This document shows, piece by piece, positions 26,425 to 35,248 of a stretch of 59,902 nt of DNA. A model generated the notes under the pieces. That model was not told the origin of the DNA and did not search any database. It saw nothing but the letters and a program-made list of their open reading frames with translations. Numbering within the stretch: the first letter of the stretch is position 1; the number at the start of each line of letters is the position of its first letter. The DNA is from Rhizobium ecuadorense (GTDB lineage Bacteria > Pseudomonadota > Alphaproteobacteria > Rhizobiales > Rhizobiaceae). Both the position numbers and the translations under genes were made by a program. The DNA lies in contig NZ_LFIO01001517.1 of the NCBI RefSeq assembly GCF_001187535.1, forward strand, positions 1 to 59,902, read 5' to 3'.

Positions 26425-27192
26425 TCAGCCTTCGGCTGCTTCCTCGAGAGCCGGCTCGACCGGAAGCTCGGAGGACGCGCCGAGATCGCGGCCGGAAGAG
26501 CCCTGCTGACGAGCGATGCCGTCGATGGCAGCGCGGGAGATCAACTCGCAGTACAGAGCGATGGCGCGCGATGCGTCGTCGTTGCCCGGGATCGGATAGT
26601 CGATCAGGTCCGGATCGCAGTTCGAATCGATGATGGCGACGACCGGGATGCCGAGGCGCTTGGCTTCGTCGATCGCGATCTTTTCCTTGTTGGTGTCGAT
26701 GATGAACATCAGATCCGGCGTGCCGCCCATATCGCGGATACCGCCGAGAGCCTTGTCAAGCTTTTCGCGCTCGCGCTCGAGGTTCAGGCGTTCCTTCTTG
26801 GTGAAGCCCTGGGCTTCGCCGTTGAGAATCTCATCGAGCTTGCGCAGGCGCTGGATCGAGTTGGAGATCGTCTTCCAGTTCGTCATCATGCCGCCGAGCC
26901 AGCGCGAGTTGACGTAGTACTGGGCCGAACGCTTGGCGCTGTCGGCGATGATCTCGGACGCCTGGCGCTTGGTGCCGACGAAGAGAACGCGGCCGCCGCG
27001 AGCAACGGTGTCGCTGACGACCTGCAAGGCGCGCGACAGCATCGGAACGGTCTGAGCCAGGTCGATGATGTGGATGTTGTTACGATCGCCGAAGATATAC
27101 GGCTTCATCTTCGGGTTCCAGCGGTGCGTCTGGTGGCCGAAGTGGACGCCTGCTTCGAGAAGCTGGCGCATAGAAAAATCGGGCAATGCCAT
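26425..27192 (-). CDS. rpsB: Small ribosomal subunit protein uS2
   Basis: A 255-residue ribosomal protein S2. The N-terminus ALPDFSMRQLLEAGVHFGHQ and the block NSRWLGGMMTNWKTI are diagnostic; the C-terminal tail is acidic (EPALEEAAEG). It is the first gene of the rpsB-tsf-pyrH-frr-uppS string. The ATG at 27192 gives the conserved start; the longer frame upstream has no family sequence. A promoter candidate lies at 27317-27345. Confidence 0.98.
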   Translation of the reverse strand: MALPDFSMRQLLEAGVHFGHQTHRWNPKMKPYIFGDRNNIHIIDLAQTVPMLSRALQVVSDTVARGGRVLFVGTKRQASEIIADSAKRSAQYYVNSRWLGGMMTNWKTISNSIQRLRKLDEILNGEAQGFTKKERLNLEREREKLDKALGGIRDMGGTPDLMFIIDTNKEKIAIDEAKRLGIPVVAIIDSNCDPDLIDYPIPGNDDASRAIALYCELISRAAIDGIARQQGSSGRDLGASSELPVEPALEEAAEG

Positions 27193-27316
27193 GCCTGTGT
27201 ATCCTTTTCCGGTTGAACCTCCGCAAGGCGAACAGCATCCTCTTCGAAGATGCCACCGGGCGGAACGATCCGGATTTCTCCCGGACAATCCCATGCCTTA
27301 CGTGTGGAATGCGGTG

Positions 27317-27345
27317 CCCATACATTCGATTTGGCGCAAAAGCAA
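27317..27345 (-). promoter_or_regulatory. Predicted promoter of rpsB
   Basis: TTGCTT (27340-27345) and TATGGG (27317-27322) on the minus strand are exactly 17 bases apart, about 125 bases before the rpsB start. This leaves a leader of roughly 115 bases in which S2 autoregulation could act, as known in other bacteria; no matching structure was proven here. Confidence 0.5.
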
Positions 27346-27463
27346 GGCTTACGCTGAAAAATCCGGGAATTCGCCTGGCAGCCCATGATATGGGATAACG
27401 AAGAGCTGAATGGTTGGCTGGCGAATGCCGCGCCCAGTCATCGAAGCGCGGGTCGCAGCTTTC

Positions 27464-28300
27464 CTACTTGCAGGCCTCGGCCTTGCGGTCGAGCAACTCG
27501 AGCTTGGCGAGCTTTCCGGTCAGAACGAAATCGCCGTAATCCATCGTCAGGTCGCGGGTGATGCCGTTCTCATAGAGCTTGAAGGACATGCGGTAGACCG
27601 GCAAGGCATCTGATTTTGCATTCTCGTTGAAATAGGCGATCGTCACCGGCCAGAAGGCCGTCTTGGAGAAAGCGCCGGCATTGCCGGCATCGGCCTCCTC
27701 GGCAACCGGCGTCTCCTGCTTGCCGACGATCGTCGTCGTCACCAGCGACTTGTCGCCGTCGTCGGAGCCGTCGAAGACGCGGGCCTCGAAGAAGCGCTTG
27801 CCGTCCTTGGCGTGCTGGATCACGTCGAGCATATGCTCGGTCGGGAACCGGCTTTCGGCAAGCTGCAGTTCACGGCTCGACGGCTGCTTGAGCGCGACCT
27901 TGACGCCATCCGGCTGATCCTGAGCCGCACCGTTGACCTCCTTGTCGAGCTGTTCGTCGGTGAAGGATTTGGTGTCGAAGGTGAACTTGCCGTCCTTGAG
28001 ATTCTCGAAAGTCTTCGTCTGCTGGTCGCTGACGCGCACACTGTCGCCGGTGTCGATCTGCGTCACGAAGCGGAAGTTGGTGGTGAAGCCCTGGCAATAG
28101 CTGCCGTCGAACTCATAGACCATGCGGCCGTACATGCCGGAGATGCCGGAGCGGTCCGAAGCATCCTTCAGTTCCAGATCGTAGACCGCGCGATGTGCGA
28201 CGAGGCCGGTCGCGATCGCAGCGCTTACCGCGGGCGCAGCCGCCCATGCATTGGCGGAAACGCTAACGAGAAGCAGAGCGACAAGACCTGATCGGAACAT
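27464..28300 (-). CDS. eipB: EipB-like periplasmic cell-envelope integrity protein (DUF1849)
   Basis: A 278-residue exported protein with a signal peptide (about 1-21, MFRSGLVALLLVSVSANAWA). The rest matches the DUF1849 family, whose Brucella member EipB folds as a beta-spiral and keeps the envelope intact under stress. The mature protein has only two cysteines, Cys69 (in DGSYCQGF) and Cys277 (in EACK), which agree in position with the disulfide described for Brucella EipB. It is a single gene, divergent from the RidA-like gene. The symbol is by family resemblance. Confidence 0.8.
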   Translation of the reverse strand: MFRSGLVALLLVSVSANAWAAAPAVSAAIATGLVAHRAVYDLELKDASDRSGISGMYGRMVYEFDGSYCQGFTTNFRFVTQIDTGDSVRVSDQQTKTFENLKDGKFTFDTKSFTDEQLDKEVNGAAQDQPDGVKVALKQPSSRELQLAESRFPTEHMLDVIQHAKDGKRFFEARVFDGSDDGDKSLVTTTIVGKQETPVAEEADAGNAGAFSKTAFWPVTIAYFNENAKSDALPVYRMSFKLYENGITRDLTMDYGDFVLTGKLAKLELLDRKAEACK

Positions 28301-28436
28301 TCATTAACTCCTGTTGGACTCGGTCGCGATGTTATAAGAACGCTTTCGGCCAAATCGAGGCTCGAACCTGTCATATTAAAGATTCTAGTCTTGATGCATA
28401 ATTTTTGAAGCATTGACAACAAAAGCGGAGACGAAA

Positions 28437-28907
28437 ATGTCCGATGAAATTGCAAAGCGCCTGACTGAGATGGGGATAACCCTGCCCGAAGCCGCAGCCC
28501 CTGCTGCAAATTACGTTCCCTACGTCATTAGCGGCAATCTTCTCTACATCTCCGGCCAGCTGCCGCTCGAAGGCGGCAAGATCGCCGTCTCCGGCCATCT
28601 CGGCAAGACCGTCGACGTTGCCGCCGGCCAGCGCGGCGCCGAACTCTGCGCCATCAACATTCTTGCGCAGGCGAAGGCGGCACTTGGCGGCGATCTCGGC
28701 CGTATCCGGCGCGTCATCAAGCTGAACGGATTCGTCGCCTCGGCGCCCGACTTCGTCGAGCAGCATCTCGTCATCAACGGCGCTTCGAACCTGATTGCCG
28801 GCGTGCTCGGCGAGGCCGGCAAACATGCGCGTGCCGCTGTCGGCATCGCTGCCCTGCCGCTGAACGCCGCCGTCGAGATCGATGCTATCATGGAAATCGC
28901 AGAATGA
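28437..28907 (+). CDS. RidA/YjgF/YER057c/UK114-family protein
   Basis: A 156-residue member of the RidA-like superfamily, trimeric proteins of which RidA proper hydrolyses reactive enamines and imines. It shows the opening ITLPEAAAPAANYVPYVISG and the core GNLLYISGQLPLEGGKIAVSG. It belongs to the longer subgroup (YjgH/DR1955-like), so deaminase activity cannot be assumed. The ATG at 28437 follows a GGAG box. Its last codons overlap the start of the downstream phosphodiesterase gene by four bases, indicating an operon. Confidence 0.85.
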   Translation: MSDEIAKRLTEMGITLPEAAAPAANYVPYVISGNLLYISGQLPLEGGKIAVSGHLGKTVDVAAGQRGAELCAINILAQAKAALGGDLGRIRRVIKLNGFVASAPDFVEQHLVINGASNLIAGVLGEAGKHARAAVGIAALPLNAAVEIDAIMEIAE

Positions 28908-29623
28908 CCAATGCGGCCTGGATCCGGGACGTGCCGGTCGCCCATCGCGGCTATCACGATCTCAATAAACTCGTCTGGGAAAATACGCTTTCGGCCTTCT
29001 CGCGCGCCGTCGAAGCGGGCTTTGCGATCGAATGCGATCTGCATTACGCCTCCGACGGCGTGCCGGTCGTCTTTCACGACGAAGACCTGCAGCGGCTCTG
29101 CAATCTCACCGGCGACGTCCGCGAGCGCACCTCGCGCGAGCTCGGGCTGATCGCCGTCGGCGGCACTGGAGACAAGGTGCCGACGCTCCGCCAGCTCCTC
29201 GATCTCGTGCAGGGCAAGGTGCCGCTGGTGCTGGAGCTCAAGGGCCGAGAGGCCGATGACGAGGGTTTCGCCGAAGCCGTGCTCGAGGTGCTTGAGGGCT
29301 ATGAGGGCAAGGTGGCGCTGATGAGCTTCGACCACTGGCTGCTGCGCGATCTGAAGGCGCTTGGCGCACCCTACCCGCTCGGGCTGACCGCCAACGGCAA
29401 CACGCCGGAGGAATTCGCGACGCATGCCAAGGCGATGGAGATCGGTCTCGATTTCATCTCCTATTATTATGACGACCTGCCGAACGCCTTCATCTCAGGC
29501 GAACGCGAAAAGAGAATCCCCGTCATCACCTGGACGGTGCGCGACGAAGAGGCGCGCCGGCGGACCTTCGCCAACGCGGACCAGATGACCTTCGAAGGCT
29601 TCGACCCGCGTGTGGCGGTTTGA
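28904..29623 (+). CDS. Glycerophosphodiester phosphodiesterase
   Basis: A 239-residue enzyme of the GDPD TIM-barrel family, hydrolysing glycerophosphodiesters to glycerol 3-phosphate and an alcohol. The active-site residues are in place: AHRG (His14, Arg15), then IECDLHYASDG (Glu43, Asp45) and VVFHDEDL (His58). No signal peptide is present, so it is cytoplasmic, resembling UgpQ. It overlaps the RidA-like gene by ATGA and is followed after 78 bases by the FemAB-like gene in the same direction. Confidence 0.9.
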   Translation: MTNAAWIRDVPVAHRGYHDLNKLVWENTLSAFSRAVEAGFAIECDLHYASDGVPVVFHDEDLQRLCNLTGDVRERTSRELGLIAVGGTGDKVPTLRQLLDLVQGKVPLVLELKGREADDEGFAEAVLEVLEGYEGKVALMSFDHWLLRDLKALGAPYPLGLTANGNTPEEFATHAKAMEIGLDFISYYYDDLPNAFISGEREKRIPVITWTVRDEEARRRTFANADQMTFEGFDPRVAV

Positions 29624-29701
29624 CGCTCGCTTTTTGGCCAAGATCATGCGCAGATTGAGGAAAAGCCGAAACCGCCCGCCCACAGGCTTCGCATTTGCCC
29701 C

Positions 29702-30892
29702 ATGACCGATGACCTCACCATTCGCGTCGAACGCTCCTTCACAGCGATTTCCCCGGAAAGCTGGTCCAGGCTTTCCGGGGCATCGAAGAACGGCACGACG
29801 CTTGCCTACAACCCATTCGTTTCACACGCCTTTTTATCGTCGCTGGAGGAATCCGGTTCTGCCGATGCCGAGACCGGCTGGCTCGGCCACCACCTGCTGC
29901 TCGAAACCGATCGCGGCGAACTGATCGGCGCCCTGCCCGGCTATCTCAAAAACCACAGCCGGGGCGAATATGTCTTCGATCATGGCTGGGCCGACGCCTT
30001 CGAGCGGGCCGGCGGGCGTTATTACCCCAAACTTCAGTGTTCCATTCCGTTCACGCCGGCGACAGGCCCGCGCCTTCTCGTTGCCGAGGGGCTACAGCGG
30101 CTGCCTGTCCAAAGCGCGATTGCCGAAAGCCTGAAGGAGGTCGTGCGCCGGCTCGGCGTCTCCTCGGCCCATATCACCTTTGTGCCGGATGAGGAGATCG
30201 GCGTCTTCGAGATGGACGGCTATCTTCACCGCACCGACCAGCAGTTCCATTTCATCAATGACGGCTATGCCAATCACGAGGAATTTCTCGAAACGCTTGC
30301 CTCGCGCAAACGCAAGGCGTTGCGCAAGGAGCGCCGTGCCGCCCTCGAAAACGGCATCAGCATCGACTGGCTGACCGGCCGCGACCTGACGGAGCGCATC
30401 TGGGATCAGTTCTTCAACTTCTACATGGATACCGGTGGCCGCAAATGGGGTCGGCCCTACCTCACCCGCCAATTCTATTCGCTGATCGGCGAGCGCATGG
30501 CCGACGACATCCTGCTGGTCATGGCCAAGCGCGACGGGCGCTATGTCGCCGGCGCGATCAACTTCATCGGCGGCGATACGCTCTATGGCCGTCACTGGGG
30601 CTGCATCGAGGATCATCCCTTCCTGCATTTCGAGGTCTGCTATCACCAGGCGATCGACTTCGCCCTTTCGAAAGGGTTGAAGCGGGTCGAGGCCGGCGCC
30701 CAGGGCGAACACAAGCTGGCGCGCGGCTACCTGCCGGTGACGACGCATTCGGCCCATTATGTCGCCCATGCCGGCCTTCGCCGCGCAATCGGCGACTATC
30801 TCGCCCGCGAGCGCGCCGATGTCGAACAGATGAGCGAGCTGCTCGCCGAGCACAGCCCGTTCCGCAAGGGCGAGCGTCAGCAGGAGGATTGA
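29702..30892 (+). CDS. FemAB-like acyltransferase (DUF482, COG3146 family)
   Basis: A 396-residue cytoplasmic protein of the GNAT-superfamily FemAB-like group. Family blocks are NPFVSHAFLSSLEESG near residue 40, HFINDGYANHEEFLETLASR near 182, then KRKALRKERRAA, and LYGRHWGCIEDHPFLHFE near 300. Relatives are often annotated as peptidoglycan-related aminoacyl or acyl transferases, but the substrate has not been settled for this group as far as I know. It lies in a rightward run with RidA-like, GDPD and HIT genes. Confidence 0.8.
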   Translation: MTDDLTIRVERSFTAISPESWSRLSGASKNGTTLAYNPFVSHAFLSSLEESGSADAETGWLGHHLLLETDRGELIGALPGYLKNHSRGEYVFDHGWADAFERAGGRYYPKLQCSIPFTPATGPRLLVAEGLQRLPVQSAIAESLKEVVRRLGVSSAHITFVPDEEIGVFEMDGYLHRTDQQFHFINDGYANHEEFLETLASRKRKALRKERRAALENGISIDWLTGRDLTERIWDQFFNFYMDTGGRKWGRPYLTRQFYSLIGERMADDILLVMAKRDGRYVAGAINFIGGDTLYGRHWGCIEDHPFLHFEVCYHQAIDFALSKGLKRVEAGAQGEHKLARGYLPVTTHSAHYVAHAGLRRAIGDYLARERADVEQMSELLAEHSPFRKGERQQED

Positions 30893-30949
30893 CGCCGCCC
30901 CGCCGGCCGCGTTACCCGATCAACGACTGCAGAAAGAGGAGATTTCGCG

Positions 30950-31381
30950 ATGACCAACCCGGCCGCTTATGACGACAACAATATCTTCGCCAAGATCCTG
31001 CGCGGCGAAATTCCCTCGCACCGTATCTATGAAGACCAGCATACCGTCGCCTTCATGGATGTGATGCCGCAGGCGCCAGGCCATGTGCTGGTCGTTCCGA
31101 AGGCAGCATCGCGCAATATCTTCGATGCCGATCCCGTCACCCTCACCCATGCCATTACAGTCGTCCAGAAGGTCGCCAATGCGCTCAAGGACGTCTTCGA
31201 CGCCGACGGCGTGTTCATCGCCCAGTTCAACGAACCGGCTGCCGGGCAAACGGTCTTTCATCTGCATTTCCACGTCATCCCGCGCCATGAGGGCGCCGCA
31301 CTCAAGCCGCACTCCGGCAAGATGGAGGATGGCGCCGTGCTTGCGGCCCATGCCGAAAAGATCAGGGCGGCCCTGGCCTGA
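30950..31381 (+). CDS. HIT-family (histidine triad) nucleotide hydrolase
   Basis: A 143-residue HIT protein. The histidine triad VFHLHFHVIPR (His104, His106, His108) is intact, with His106 expected to be the nucleophile. The family includes HinT-like phosphoramidases and Ap4A-type hydrolases acting on nucleoside monophosphate adducts. AGGAGAT precedes the ATG. The gene ends 46 bases before a bidirectional terminator shared with clpA. Confidence 0.93.
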   Translation: MTNPAAYDDNNIFAKILRGEIPSHRIYEDQHTVAFMDVMPQAPGHVLVVPKAASRNIFDADPVTLTHAITVVQKVANALKDVFDADGVFIAQFNEPAAGQTVFHLHFHVIPRHEGAALKPHSGKMEDGAVLAAHAEKIRAALA

Positions 31382-31426
31382 CATCGATCCCGAAGCGAGG
31401 CAGAGGCTACCGAAAGAGCAGAAACC

Positions 31427-31457
31427 GAAAAAGGCCGCGGATGACGCGGCCTTTTTC
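31427..31457. terminator. Bidirectional terminator between the HIT gene and clpA
   Basis: Thirteen-base arms (31427-31439 and 31445-31457) with A-run and T-run ends serve both converging genes. Confidence 0.9.
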
Positions 31458-31474
31458 AATTCCATGACGAAAGC

Positions 31475-33967
31475 TCACTTCTTGCGCGGGACCTTCGGAA
31501 CCGTGGTGCCCTTTTTCGGGGCGTCACGGACCTCGGGCTCGGCCTGCGGGACCGTCTTGGCGCGGGTCTTGGGCGCCGCCTTGGTCTTCAGCTCGCCATC
31601 GCTTTCGCCGTCGGCATCGGGATGGACGACTTCGGCTTCCGGCTTCGGCTTGATCGGCGCCGTATCCGGGATGGCTTCCAGCACGATGCCAGGCTTGCCG
31701 TCTTCCTTCGGACCGACCGTGACGTTGACGACGCCGCCCTTCTTCAGCTTGCCGAAGAGGATTTCGTTGGCAAGCGGCTTCTTGATCGTATCCTGGATCA
31801 CGCGGGCAAGCGGGCGGGCGCCCATCTTCTCGTCGTAACCCTTTTCCGAAAGCCAGGCGATCGCATCCTCATGCAGGTCGAAGGTGACGTTCCTTTCGGA
31901 AAGCTGGGCCTCCAGCTGCATGATGAACTTCTGCACGACCTTGTGGATGACGGCCGTCGGCAGTGCCGCGAAGGGAATGATCGCGTCGAGGCGGTTGCGG
32001 AATTCCGGCGTGAACAGGCGGGTCAGCGCCTCCTCGTCCTCGCCGGTGCGCTTGGACGAGCCGAAGCCAATCGCCGCCTTGGCCATTTCGGACGCGCCCG
32101 CATTCGTCGTCATGATCAGGATGACGTTGCGGAAGTCGATCTTCTTGCCGTTGTGGTCGGTCAGCGTGCCGTGGTCCATGACCTGCAGCAGGATATTGTA
32201 GATGTCGGGATGCGCCTTCTCGATTTCGTCGAGCAGGACCACACAATGCGGGTGCTGGTCGACGCCATCGGTCAAGAGACCGCCCTGGTCGAAGCCGACA
32301 TAGCCGGGAGGTGCACCGAGCAGGCGCGACACCGTATGCCGCTCCATGTATTCCGACATGTCGAAGCGCAGCAGCTCGACGCCGAGTGACGATGCCAGTT
32401 GCTTTGCCACCTCGGTCTTACCGACGCCGGTCGGACCGGAGAAGACATAGGCGCCAATCGGCTTGTTCGGCTCGCGAAGGCCGGCGCGCGCGAGCTTGAT
32501 CGAGGTCGACAGGGCTTCGATGGCAATATCCTGGCCGTAGACGACCGAACGCAGTTCCTGCTCGAGATTGGCAAGCACCGCTTCGTCATCCTTGGAGACG
32601 GTCTTCGGCGGAATGCGCGCCATCGTGGCAACCGTCGCCTCGATCTCCTTTTCGGTGATCAGCTTGCGGCGCTTCGACGGCGGCAGCAGCATCTGGGCAG
32701 CACCCGTCTCGTCGATCACATCGATTGCCTTGTCCGGCAGCTTGCGGTCGGAGATGTAACGGGCCGACAGTTCGACGGCCGACTTGATGGCGTCGTTGGA
32801 ATAACGCAGGTGATGATATTCTTCGAAATAGGGCTTCAGGCCCTTCATGATCTCGATCGCATCGTCGATCGACGGCTCGCTGACGTCGATCTTCTGGAAC
32901 CTGCGGACCAGCGCCCGGTCCTTTTCGAAGAACTGGCGATATTCCTTGTAGGTGGTCGAGCCGATGCAGCGGATCGCGCCCGACGACAGGGCCGGCTTCA
33001 AGAGGTTCGATGCATCCATCGCGCCGCCCGAGGTGGCGCCGGCGCCGATCACCGTGTGTATCTCGTCGATGAACAGCACCGCGCCCGGATATTCTTCCAG
33101 TTCCTTGACGACCTGCTTCAGGCGCTCCTCGAAATCGCCGCGGTAACGCGTGCCGGCGAGCAACGTGCCCATGTCGAGCGAGAAGATCGTCGCATCGGCC
33201 AGCGCTTCGGGAACCTTGCCTTCGACGATGCGCTTGGCAAGGCCTTCGGCGATCGCCGTCTTGCCGACGCCGGGATCACCGACATAGAGCGGATTGTTCT
33301 TCGAGCGGCGGCACAGGATCTGGATGGTGCGGCTCACCTCGGCGTGACGGCCGATCAGCGGGTCGATCTTGCCGCCCTTGGCCTTCTCGTTGAGATTGAC
33401 GCAATAGGCCTTGAGCGCATCCTGCTGCTTCTTGGGGCCGCCCTCTTCCTCGCCGCCGCGCGCCGTCGGCTTGCTGCTTTCGGCTTCCTCCTCGGCGCCG
33501 CGCGGGGGGCGCGCTTCCGAAGCGCCCGGGCGCTTGCCGATGCCGTGGGAGATATAGTTGACGGCGTCGTAGCGGGTCATCTCCTGCTCCTGCAGGAAAT
33601 AAGCGGCATGGCTTTCGCGCTCGGCGAAGATCGCGACGAGCACGTTGGCGCCGGTCACCTCTTCGCGGCCGGACGATTGCACATGGATGACGGCACGCTG
33701 GATCACACGCTGGAAGCCGGAGGTCGGCTTCGAATCCTCGTCATATCCGGTAATCAAATTGGAGAGTTCGTTATCGACATATTCGACGAGCGTCTTGCGC
33801 AGCGCGTCGAGATCGACGTTGCAGGCGCCCATAACCGCGGCCGCATCGGCATCGTCGATCAGGGCGAGCAGCAGATGCTCGAGCGTCGCATATTCATGAT
33901 GCCGCTCGTTGGCAAAGGTCAGTGCCTGATGGAGCGCCTTCTCTAAACTAGGCGAAAATGTTGGCAC
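31475..33967 (-). CDS. clpA: ATP-dependent Clp protease ATPase subunit ClpA
   Basis: An 830-residue AAA+ unfoldase that feeds substrates to ClpP. Double Clp-N repeats (about 1-145) are followed by AAA module 1 with Walker A GDPGVGKT and Walker B VLFIDEIHT, and AAA module 2 with GPTGVGKT and VLLDEIEKAHP. No ClpB-type middle coiled coil is seen, which separates it from ClpB/ClpC. After the ClpA core there is a Lys/Pro/Ala-rich tail of about 65 residues not found in E. coli ClpA. Translation starts with GTG, ten bases after clpS, its adaptor. Confidence 0.96.
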   Translation of the reverse strand: MPTFSPSLEKALHQALTFANERHHEYATLEHLLLALIDDADAAAVMGACNVDLDALRKTLVEYVDNELSNLITGYDEDSKPTSGFQRVIQRAVIHVQSSGREEVTGANVLVAIFAERESHAAYFLQEQEMTRYDAVNYISHGIGKRPGASEARPPRGAEEEAESSKPTARGGEEEGGPKKQQDALKAYCVNLNEKAKGGKIDPLIGRHAEVSRTIQILCRRSKNNPLYVGDPGVGKTAIAEGLAKRIVEGKVPEALADATIFSLDMGTLLAGTRYRGDFEERLKQVVKELEEYPGAVLFIDEIHTVIGAGATSGGAMDASNLLKPALSSGAIRCIGSTTYKEYRQFFEKDRALVRRFQKIDVSEPSIDDAIEIMKGLKPYFEEYHHLRYSNDAIKSAVELSARYISDRKLPDKAIDVIDETGAAQMLLPPSKRRKLITEKEIEATVATMARIPPKTVSKDDEAVLANLEQELRSVVYGQDIAIEALSTSIKLARAGLREPNKPIGAYVFSGPTGVGKTEVAKQLASSLGVELLRFDMSEYMERHTVSRLLGAPPGYVGFDQGGLLTDGVDQHPHCVVLLDEIEKAHPDIYNILLQVMDHGTLTDHNGKKIDFRNVILIMTTNAGASEMAKAAIGFGSSKRTGEDEEALTRLFTPEFRNRLDAIIPFAALPTAVIHKVVQKFIMQLEAQLSERNVTFDLHEDAIAWLSEKGYDEKMGARPLARVIQDTIKKPLANEILFGKLKKGGVVNVTVGPKEDGKPGIVLEAIPDTAPIKPKPEAEVVHPDADGESDGELKTKAAPKTRAKTVPQAEPEVRDAPKKGTTVPKVPRKK

Positions 33968-33977
33968 GTTCAGATCC

Positions 33978-34334
33978 TCACTTCTTTTCCATGACGCATT
34001 GTAGCGGATGCTGGTGCTGCCGGGCGAAGTCCATCACCTGGCTGACCTTCGTTTCCGCCACCTCGTATGTGAATATTCCGCATTCGCCGACGCCGTGGTT
34101 ATGGACATGGAGCATGATGCGGGTGGCACTTTCACGATCCTTTTGAAAAAAACGCTCCAGAATATGGATGACGAATTCCATGGGCGTGTAGTCGTCATTC
34201 AAAAGCAGCACGCGGTAGAGATTGGGCTTCTTGGTCTTCGGCTTGGTGCGTGTGATGACCGAGGTTCGATTTCCGTTCTCCCCGTTCCTATCGCTGTCGT
34301 TCTGCATCCGGATCGGCTTTGCGATCATTGTCAT
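33978..34334 (-). CDS. clpS: ClpS adaptor of the ClpAP protease
   Basis: A 118-residue N-degron adaptor that hands proteins with bulky N-terminal residues to ClpAP. A disordered, Lys/Arg-rich N-terminal stretch (about 1-35) precedes the core with YRVLLLNDDYTPMEFVIHIL, whose NDDYTPMEF forms part of the binding pocket, and later HNHGVGECGIFTYEVAETKV. It is directly upstream of clpA with a 10-base gap, so the two are probably one transcript. The divergent start context gives no better start than the first ATG. Confidence 0.96.
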   Translation of the reverse strand: MTMIAKPIRMQNDSDRNGENGNRTSVITRTKPKTKKPNLYRVLLLNDDYTPMEFVIHILERFFQKDRESATRIMLHVHNHGVGECGIFTYEVAETKVSQVMDFARQHQHPLQCVMEKK

Positions 34335-34525
34335 TCATTCCTCAAGCAATCCGGCGGAGCATGGGAGGGTGCTTTTCCCGCCGAATATCTGAAACACTAA
34401 CTTAGTTCATAATAGGCCGATTTTAAGCCCCCTGTCAGTCACTGCAATCAAGAAATGGCCGGCATGCACGGGAAAGACCAAAAAAGTCCCCGGCGATCCC
34501 ATTGGAGGTGTTGCAGCGAAAGTAG

Positions 34526-34560
34526 AAACAAAAAGACCGGCCACAGATGCGTAGCCGGTC
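34526..34560 (-). terminator. Terminator of the phasin gene
   Basis: Stem GACCGGC/GCCGGTC (34535-34541 and 34554-34560) followed on the minus strand by a T run interrupted once. It lies about 45 bases past the phasin stop. Confidence 0.85.
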
Positions 34561-34604
34561 CTTAAATTTCAATATGTAGCGCAGGTTGCGCCGTCGCAAT
34601 CAAT

Positions 34605-34976
34605 TCATGCAGCGGCTGGTGTGGAAGGCTGGGCCTGCCTGGGGGTCTTGGCAACGGCAGCGGCGATCGGCGCTTCATAGGGCTTGTAGGCGGATTTGGC
34701 GAGATCGGCATACATCTCGCCGAGCTTCGTCGTCTCGGAGACGAAGCCTTCGAAATAGGACTTGACGTAATTGGTCTGAAGTTCGAAAGCGGCCTCGAAG
34801 CTCTTGACGCCGGCCAGGGTTTCGAAATGCGTCACCGCGTCCTGAAAGGATTTCTTCGAATAGTCAGCGGCTTCGGCGGCGATCGCCTGAAAGCCCTTGG
34901 TCGTATCGGAATAGGTTCTCAGCGCCGTGTCGACGGCTTCCTTGCTCTTCCTGTTTGCATCGTCAAAGTTGAACAT
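34605..34976 (-). CDS. Phasin-family protein
   Basis: A 123-residue helical, Lys/Ala-rich protein of the phasin_2 family. The sequence NYVKSYFEGFVSETTKLGEM and the Ala/Pro C-terminal tail are typical. Phasins coat polyhydroxybutyrate granules and control their number and size; some members have regulatory or stress roles instead. MFNFDDANRKSKEA is taken as the start because it follows a good GGACGG box and conserved sequence begins there. It is a single gene with its own terminator and a striking inverted repeat upstream (35017-35054). Confidence 0.85.
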   Translation of the reverse strand: MFNFDDANRKSKEAVDTALRTYSDTTKGFQAIAAEAADYSKKSFQDAVTHFETLAGVKSFEAAFELQTNYVKSYFEGFVSETTKLGEMYADLAKSAYKPYEAPIAAAVAKTPRQAQPSTPAAA

Positions 34977-35016
34977 GACCGTCCTCCGTTGGGCTGTGGG
35001 ATGGCGGCAGGGTAGC

Positions 35017-35054
35017 TGCAACGCACAAATAGTCAAGTAGTCTTGTGCGATGCA
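35017..35054 (-). promoter_or_regulatory. Inverted repeat in the phasin promoter region, candidate operator
   Basis: TGCA-a-CGCACAA (35017-35028) and TTGTGCG-a-TGCA (35043-35054) are perfect inverted arms around 14 bases. TGC-rich dyads are bound by PhaR/AniA-type repressors of phasin genes in other alphaproteobacteria, so PhaR is the natural candidate. A TTGCAT-N17-CTATTT pair on the minus strand overlaps the dyad. Confidence 0.5.
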
Positions 35055-35194
35055 AAACATCCATGGGTTGTGCTGCGATTATAAAACAAAGGATGCGCGC
35101 CGGGGCACGTACGTCTTTAACTGATTTTGCTAATATATATCAGATCAGCGCAACCGGAGGCTTTAAATAAATTTTCGGGCCGAGCCCAGAAAAC

Positions 35195-35225
35195 AAAAAA
35201 AACCGAACGGATCGCGCCGTTCGGT
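35195..35225 (-). terminator. Terminator of the DUF3126 gene
   Basis: Stem ACCGAACGG/CCGTTCGGT (35202-35210, 35217-35225) followed on the minus strand by eight T residues. Confidence 0.92.
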
Positions 35226-35248
35226 CCTTTGAAAGCGTTCGAGCGCGA

